A stretch of DNA of 64,000 nucleotides from Anaerocolumna jejuensis DSM 15929 (lineage in GTDB: Bacteria; Bacillota; Clostridia; Lachnospirales; Lachnospiraceae): NCBI RefSeq assembly GCF_900142215.1, contig NZ_FRAC01000006.1, positions 713,272 through 777,271 of the forward strand, read 5' to 3'. The translations under genes and the position numbers were made by a program. A model generated the notes under the pieces. That model did no database searches. It was not told the DNA's origin and worked only from the letters and a program-made list of their open reading frames with translations. The stretch's first letter is position 1; every line of letters starts with the position of its first letter. Below, in pieces: positions 59,542-64,000 of the stretch.

Positions 59542-61169
59542 GTATACCCCTCCTTTTTATTCCGATAATCACTTGGCGTACATCCCTGCGTCTTTTTGAA
59601 CAAAAAGCTGAAATAATGAGAATCCTTATAACCTACCTCTAACGCAATCTCACCAGAACGTTTATCCGTACATCGAAGAAGCTGCTTTGCTTTGTTCATT
59701 CGCAGTTCCGTCAAATACTCAATGAAGGTTTTATTCATTTCCTGGCTGAATAAGGCACTGAAATGATTCGCACTGACATTTGCCGCATAAGCCGCTTTGT
59801 TAAGGGAAATCTTATCATCTGTGTAATTTTTGTTAATATAAGTAATGGCTGATTCCAAAACACGCTTATACCTGCTTTTGGTACTCTCGTCCCGAAGCCT
59901 GATTCCCTTTTCAAGGATTTTCTCCATGATATCTTCTACCTCTTTAATTGAAACAATTGCATCCGAACAAATGGATGGAATGAATGGATCATATTCTTCC
60001 TTGGAATATCCTAATTTTTGTATAAAACTTACTGCACTGAAATGAAAATTCAAGAGAATATACTGACGGAAGATTCTCGATTTTAATGCCTCTTCCCCTG
60101 CCATTTTTACATAATTAGCAGTAAAATCATTCACTTCATCCAGTAAGGCATTGCTTAAAAAATTTAGAATAACCTCCGGATTAATAACACTTACATCAAT
60201 ATTCTTAAGTTCTAAGCCTTCAGAACTTTTACCTGTTTCCTGATAATTTTCTCCATTAGCCCCATAGCGGAATTTATTAAGATATCTGGAAGCAAATGCA
60301 TGCATTGCTTCCTGGTAGCACTCCGGCAGTAAGCTAAGCCTGTCAACTGTTTTTCCCGTACAGATAAACCAGTCAATATGCCCGCCTCCTTCATGAAAAA
60401 ACCGCTGCAGGATATGTACGCATTCCTCCGTCTGCTGCGCAATCTTATCACCTTCACCCTTTACAAGAACAGCATAACTAAAAATCTGGTTACGAAAGAG
60501 AATATAATCCGGTCTGTTATAAAATAACTCATCCAGGTGATTTTGCAGCTCGGCCATATCTTCAGAATAACCGTCATAAAAGCCCTGATTTCTTTCAGCC
60601 GAGTTCATGGAAAACAAAATAATACTATAGCATTGTGCTACAATGTCAATTTGTAATTTTGCAGCCTTTTCATATACTTTATGAAGATTAACATGGCCTG
60701 AAATTAAAGTTTCAAAAAAATCTCTTCTGGAATGCTGTTCATATTGCTGTATCTCATTTCTAAATTTTTCATAATAATTCTTTTGAGCATTTTCTGTATC
60801 ATATTTCACATGAATATCTTCCAAAACTTCAATTAAACTATTACGGCTTATTGGTTTTAAAAGATACCGTTCAACTCCCACTGATATTGCCTGCTGTGCA
60901 AATTCAAAATCATCATATCCGCTGATCATTACTATCTTAGTTGCAGGCAGCTCTCTCTTCACTAATTTACTTAATTCAATACCATCCATAAATGGCATTT
61001 TAATATCAGTAATTAGTACATCAGGCTCCGTCTTTCTTATCAGCGGCAATGCAATTTCTCCATCTTTTGCTTCCCCAACAAGCTCATAACCATATTCAGA
61101 CCATGGTATCATCCGGTGTATTCCTTCTCGGATAATTTTTTCATCTTCTACCAAAAAAGCTTTAATCAT
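59508..61169 (-). CDS. YesN-like response regulator (REC + AraC HTH)
   Basis: A 553-aa regulator. The receiver has EDE at 8-10, D55 in VLITDIKMPFMDG and the K in LLKPIS. A long linker and a C-terminal AraC domain (about 440-540) with AAYAANVSANHFSALFSQEM and EVGYKDSHYFSFLFKKTQGC follow. GGGGGG supports the start. First gene of the regulator-kinase pair upstream of the sugar importer. Confidence 0.92.
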   Translation of the reverse strand: MIKAFLVEDEKIIREGIHRMIPWSEYGYELVGEAKDGEIALPLIRKTEPDVLITDIKMPFMDGIELSKLVKRELPATKIVMISGYDDFEFAQQAISVGVERYLLKPISRNSLIEVLEDIHVKYDTENAQKNYYEKFRNEIQQYEQHSRRDFFETLISGHVNLHKVYEKAAKLQIDIVAQCYSIILFSMNSAERNQGFYDGYSEDMAELQNHLDELFYNRPDYILFRNQIFSYAVLVKGEGDKIAQQTEECVHILQRFFHEGGGHIDWFICTGKTVDRLSLLPECYQEAMHAFASRYLNKFRYGANGENYQETGKSSEGLELKNIDVSVINPEVILNFLSNALLDEVNDFTANYVKMAGEEALKSRIFRQYILLNFHFSAVSFIQKLGYSKEEYDPFIPSICSDAIVSIKEVEDIMEKILEKGIRLRDESTKSRYKRVLESAITYINKNYTDDKISLNKAAYAANVSANHFSALFSQEMNKTFIEYLTELRMNKAKQLLRCTDKRSGEIALEVGYKDSHYFSFLFKKTQGCTPSDYRNKKEGYTWDCKGAELPR

Positions 61170-61486
61170 ATTATCCCCCCCTTATTATATAGTGCATTAA
61201 AAACCTGGATAAGTTCATTATAACTCTTAAAATCATTTTTTACATTATCTTCTAATTATATAACAGCTAAAGCTATTAAAAGCAGACATTGAACACACTC
61301 CTGCCCCTCATTCGTGAGGGGAGATGTTTCCATTATTTTTCCATCTTTCTACTGTTAAAAGCCAGTTTGGTATTTGGCATGGAGTTAGAAAATCGCATCA
61401 TGGATAGCAAACATGTGTACTTTAATATTGACAAAATTTACATAACAAGGCATAATTAAGGTAGTTTTTACATAGGAGGAATTATC
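61170..61486. promoter_or_regulatory. Intergenic region with promoter of the Ig-like protein gene
   Basis: Between divergent genes (317 bp). A plus-strand promoter TTGACA (61428-61433), 17 bp, CATAAT (61451-61456) precedes the Ig-like protein by about 35 bp. A UUCG tetraloop hairpin CCCCTCA/TGAGGGG lies at 61304-61321. Nothing else is recognised. Confidence 0.6.
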
Positions 61487-62335
61487 ATGAAAAAGTTTTT
61501 ATCATTATTTCTGGCTCTAGTTATAACAGTTACAATAGCAGGGCCAGCACAGACAATTGATGCTGCATCAAAGTATTCTATTAATAAGACCAATTTGACT
61601 CTTTACATAGGTGCGCAGTATTCCTTGAAAATTGATGGGTATTCCAATTTTATAATGTGGAAATCTGACAATCCCAAAGTAGCGTCTGTTACATCAGAAG
61701 GCAAGGTAAAAGCTAAAAAGGAAGGAACTGCCGCTATAACAGCTACCATCGGCTCCGGCAGCAATAACAAAAAATTCACATGCACAATCACTGTAAAAAA
61801 TCGCATTATTACTAATAAGAAGAGTATTACTTGCACATTAGATGAATTTCAAACGCTTAAGGTATCTTTAAAAAATCCTAAATCCGATGAATCATTGGCT
61901 GTTATGATTAAAAATCCTAACTTAATTGATACTAAATGGGGCTCATCTAGTAAAGAAAACATTCTTAATATAATTCCTAAAAAAGTTGGTTATACAGAAC
62001 TAACAATTTGTACGGTGGAAGGCTCTGGATTCGATGAGAAGCTTAATACAGATTCTGGTATTACTGTAGGCGTAACAGTATTAGAAGATAATAGTGGGTG
62101 GATTTCACAAAAAGCTCTTAGCAGCTTTGATGTAACCATTTTAAAACTTGAATCCACTATTAACATAGTTTGTGGAGAATCCTCATATAGCTCTAAAGAT
62201 TATTATATAGAAGATGTCCCAACTGATCTTGATGAAGGGGTTGTATATAATAGTAATGAAATTAGTTATAAATCTGTTAAAGGTAAATTTTATTTTAAGG
62301 TAAGCGACTTGAGAAAACTTAAAATTATGAGATAG
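61487..62335 (+). CDS. Secreted protein with bacterial Ig-like (Big_2) domain
   Basis: 282 aa. The signal peptide MKKFLSLFLALVITVTIAGP ends near QTIDAAS. Residues about 30-110 form a Big_2 domain (INKTNLTLYIGAQYSLKIDG, then IMWKSDNPKVASVTSEGKVK and KKEGTAAITATIGS). A second beta-rich region (about 110-200) may be a diverged Ig-like repeat, with KVGYTELTICTVEG. No lipobox, sortase motif or S-layer domain is seen, so it is probably released or loosely wall-bound. AGGAGG supports the start. Confidence 0.85.
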   Translation: MKKFLSLFLALVITVTIAGPAQTIDAASKYSINKTNLTLYIGAQYSLKIDGYSNFIMWKSDNPKVASVTSEGKVKAKKEGTAAITATIGSGSNNKKFTCTITVKNRIITNKKSITCTLDEFQTLKVSLKNPKSDESLAVMIKNPNLIDTKWGSSSKENILNIIPKKVGYTELTICTVEGSGFDEKLNTDSGITVGVTVLEDNSGWISQKALSSFDVTILKLESTINIVCGESSYSSKDYYIEDVPTDLDEGVVYNSNEISYKSVKGKFYFKVSDLRKLKIMR

Positions 62336-62697
62336 TGCAGATTATCAACTCCATAATCAAGGTCGCACAAGGAAATAAGTGCTATCTGGTCTACAACGTT
62401 TCTTTATAGAAGGATTGAAGAATTAAGTATAAAAAAAATCGTCTCTTGACATATCTAATAATAAGCGAAGCAAATACACTTACATGAATTTGATAATTAA
62501 TGCATGATATTAGAAAAGGTCGGCACAAAATGACAATATTTTGTGTCGGCCTATTTCTTTTAGCTGAAATCAATTGGAGCAAGTTCTATGCATATTACAG
62601 GATAAATCTGAGGAAACTCCAGACAAATATATATTGACATAAAAAGGGGTAATTTGGTAACATTATATCTATATAGAATAACTTGTGGAGAAGGAAC
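62336..62697 (+). promoter_or_regulatory. Intergenic region with terminator and promoter
   Basis: A 362-bp gap. GGTCGGCACAAAAT (62518-62531) pairs with ATTTTGTGTCGGCC (62538-62551) and TATTTCTTTT follows, a good terminator for the Ig-like gene though 180 bp from its stop. A TTGACA at 62634-62639 with a weak TAACAT 18 bp on may be the DUF4097-gene promoter. The stretch 62336-62517 shows nothing recognisable. Confidence 0.55.
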
Positions 62698-63519
62698 ATG
62701 AACATAAAAATTAAAGCAATCGTATGTATTTTTTTAATACCGTTTTTCATAATAGGGCTTGCAGCCTGCAGCCATATTACATCAGGAGAAATTTCTCAGA
62801 TTCAAAAAAATGAAGGTGCTCTTACAAACAAAATACGGGAAGAAAATGTGGATAATTTAACGGTACTAGAAATAAAAAATCAAATTGGAAGTATTATCCT
62901 CAAGCCTTCCGATGGGGGCCATTTGAAAGTGAGCATGGACGCCAATGTCAAAGCCACAACAAAAGAATTGGCAGAGGAATTGGCAAATAGAGCTCAATTA
63001 AACATTTCAAAAAAAGGAAACAAAATTCGTCTTAAAGCAGTCGATGAAAAAAATCAAAAAAAGGATCTTTTCAAATTAAAAGCTCAAAAATACCGATCGA
63101 CAACCGAGCTTGTTATTGACTATACCGTTGAGGTACCCGCAAATTTACAAGACATACGTATTAGTACCAATACCGGTGATATTGATCTGCAAAATATAAA
63201 GGCAGCCTTCGATGTGAATTGTGGTGTTGGAAGTATCCATTCTTCTCAGAATATAGGGATTCTTGGAAATTCCAATTTTACTGTCACCACCGGAATGGTG
63301 GATATAAAATTGACAGAGCTGAGCAATACGAAAGAAGTCAATGCGAAAATCACTACGGGTGACATAAATATTTTACTACCCCAAGATGCCCGATGTACCA
63401 TAGAAACAAAAGGATTTATGCAAGCAAAAGAGCAGCGCGTAATGAATGGTGGAGGAGCGATGGTGAAAGCAAAAGCCTCAATGGGAAATGTTTATGTTAC
63501 AACCGATTCCTCAAATTAG
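62698..63519 (+). CDS. DUF4097-like predicted lipoprotein
   Basis: About 273 aa. The ATG at 62698 (MNIKIKAIVCIF) follows GGAGAAGG; an upstream TTG frame is not needed. A signal peptide with lipobox LAACS is followed by a right-handed beta-helix-like DUF4097 domain (about 55-270) with the typical turns ISTNTGDIDLQNIKAAFDVN and ITTGDINILLPQDARCTIET. These domains occur in membrane-stress and adhesin-like proteins of Firmicutes; the role is not established. Confidence 0.82.
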   Translation: MNIKIKAIVCIFLIPFFIIGLAACSHITSGEISQIQKNEGALTNKIREENVDNLTVLEIKNQIGSIILKPSDGGHLKVSMDANVKATTKELAEELANRAQLNISKKGNKIRLKAVDEKNQKKDLFKLKAQKYRSTTELVIDYTVEVPANLQDIRISTNTGDIDLQNIKAAFDVNCGVGSIHSSQNIGILGNSNFTVTTGMVDIKLTELSNTKEVNAKITTGDINILLPQDARCTIETKGFMQAKEQRVMNGGGAMVKAKASMGNVYVTTDSSN

Positions 63520-63580
63520 ATCTATATCAATTAACATTTCATAATTATTTATCTGATTAAATGTAAGTGCCTAATTTTAG

Positions 63581-63597
63581 GGTGGATTCCATCCACC
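63581..63597 (+). terminator. Short hairpin after the DUF4097-like gene
   Basis: GGTGGAT pairs perfectly with ATCCACC around TCC, about 60 bp after the stop; no strong T run follows, so termination is uncertain. Confidence 0.35.
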
Positions 63598-63680
63598 TCC
63601 ATTTATCTTTATAATTGTTAGCAGGAAATGCGAGTGTGTGAAGAAAAGTCTGTAAATGCTGATCTTCTATGATAATAGCC

Positions 63681-63720
63681 GGTCTGAAGGCTTAGCGATA
63701 AGCTTTCAGACCTTGTTTTA
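63681..63720 (+). terminator. Rho-independent terminator
   Basis: GGTCTGAAGGCTT (63681-63693) pairs with AAGCTTTCAGACC (63700-63712), with one mismatch, around AGCGAT, followed by TTGTTTTA. It could serve the plus-strand gene upstream or stop transcription entering the IS element. Confidence 0.6.
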
Positions 63721-63796
63721 TATATAACATCACATGCTGATACATGTCAATAGCAGGCGGATATTTCGCCTGTAAAAAATACGTATGAATAAATGA

Positions 63797-64000
63797 TTAT
63801 TCAGGTAGCCGTCCTTCATACATGATACTGAGTTCACCGTAGACCTGTCCCCAGTTCCTAAGTGGCATATTCCATTTCTTGGTTGCCTCAAAAGTAGATA
63901 AATACAGGGCTTTCAGAAGTGCGCTATCACTAGGAAATACGCTTCTTTGGCGGTTTAGCTTCCGGTAAGTTGCATTCAGGCTTTCAATAGCATTAGTAGT
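63797..64000 (-). mobile_element. IS256-family (Mutator-type) transposase, C-terminal part, cut by window edge
   Basis: The minus strand encodes the last 67 residues of a transposase that continues beyond 64000: TTNAIESLNATYRKLNRQRS, then VFPSDSALLKALYLSTFEAT and KKWNMPLRNWGQVYGELSIM, ending YEGRLPE and TAA (63797-63799). The TNAIESLN motif with its catalytic glutamate followed by W near the end is diagnostic of IS256 relatives. The reading frame is intact. No terminal inverted repeat was identified in 63720-63796. Confidence 0.88.

Overview
This 64 kb window looks like chromosome from a low-GC, spore-former-type Firmicute, most plausibly a plant- or mucus-glycan-degrading member of the Lachnospiraceae (Clostridium cluster XIVa). 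That is inferred from strong AGGAGG-type ribosome binding sites, AT-rich intergenic DNA, YesM/YesN-type two-component systems beside sugar ABC transporters and glycoside hydrolases, and the style of UvrA, MutS, CarD and FeoB. No rRNA, tRNA, CRISPR array or prophage was recognised. A partial IS256-family transposase runs off the right edge.

Layout. 0-1.4 kb: a 1-Cys peroxiredoxin and a small membrane protein, convergent around a terminator. 1.5-5.9 kb: a GH36 alpha-galactosidase and sugar isomerase operon with a divergent AraC regulator. 6.0-8.4 kb: a tandem-HTH MerR protein, and a WYL regulator divergent from a PPOX-type flavoprotein. 8.5-16.3 kb: a nucleic-acid maintenance block on the minus strand (AbrB/MraZ-like protein, CarD-like regulator, MutS, an RpoD-like sigma factor with an unusual N-terminus, UvrA). 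16.7-17.5 kb: an isolated rhamnulose-1-phosphate aldolase. 17.6-18.6 kb: about 1 kb with no gene but with two inverted copies of a roughly 240-nt hairpin element. 18.7-20.2 kb: an ABC-2 exporter. 20.4-31.9 kb: a sugar module in which a YesM-like kinase (plus) and YesN-like regulator (minus) lie on either side of a large GH2 enzyme, followed by a binding protein and two permeases but no ATPase. 32-36 kb: a small lipoprotein, PAP2 phosphatase, a likely MITE and an OmpR-type two-component system. 36-42 kb: an orphan MotE-like membrane protein, GNAT and methyltransferase genes, an XRE-TPR regulator, and a PadR-controlled ABC-2 exporter. 42.3-47.6 kb: a FeoA-FeoB fusion with a MarR regulator, VOC and SDR enzymes, and a DUF5104-like lipoprotein with a decayed paralogue. 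47.7-53 kb: an FtsX/MacB-type ABC exporter with its own kinase, response regulator and a tiny HTH protein, all in one overlapping operon. 53-61 kb: a YtfQ-YtfR-YtfT-YjfF-like sugar importer with a second YesM/YesN pair. 61.4-63.5 kb: an Ig-like secreted protein and a DUF4097-like lipoprotein. 63.8-64 kb: the IS256 transposase C-terminus.

The strongest candidate for something undescribed is the inverted pair at 17674-17916 and 18316-18560. Read in the same sense, both fold end to end into one long hairpin. They share unpaired or internal-loop motifs while their helices differ by compensatory changes: one 16-bp helix is fully paired in both copies yet has five pairs that changed on both sides. 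This is what a structured RNA family, or a selected cruciform DNA element, should look like. Other non-coding findings include a 200-bp palindromic MITE with 7-bp flanking direct repeats, a perfect 38-bp-stem palindrome, 62-bp and 37-bp tandem repeats, a leader hairpin shared by the sigma-factor and isomerase genes, and exact paired operators for the PadR and Feo/MarR loci.
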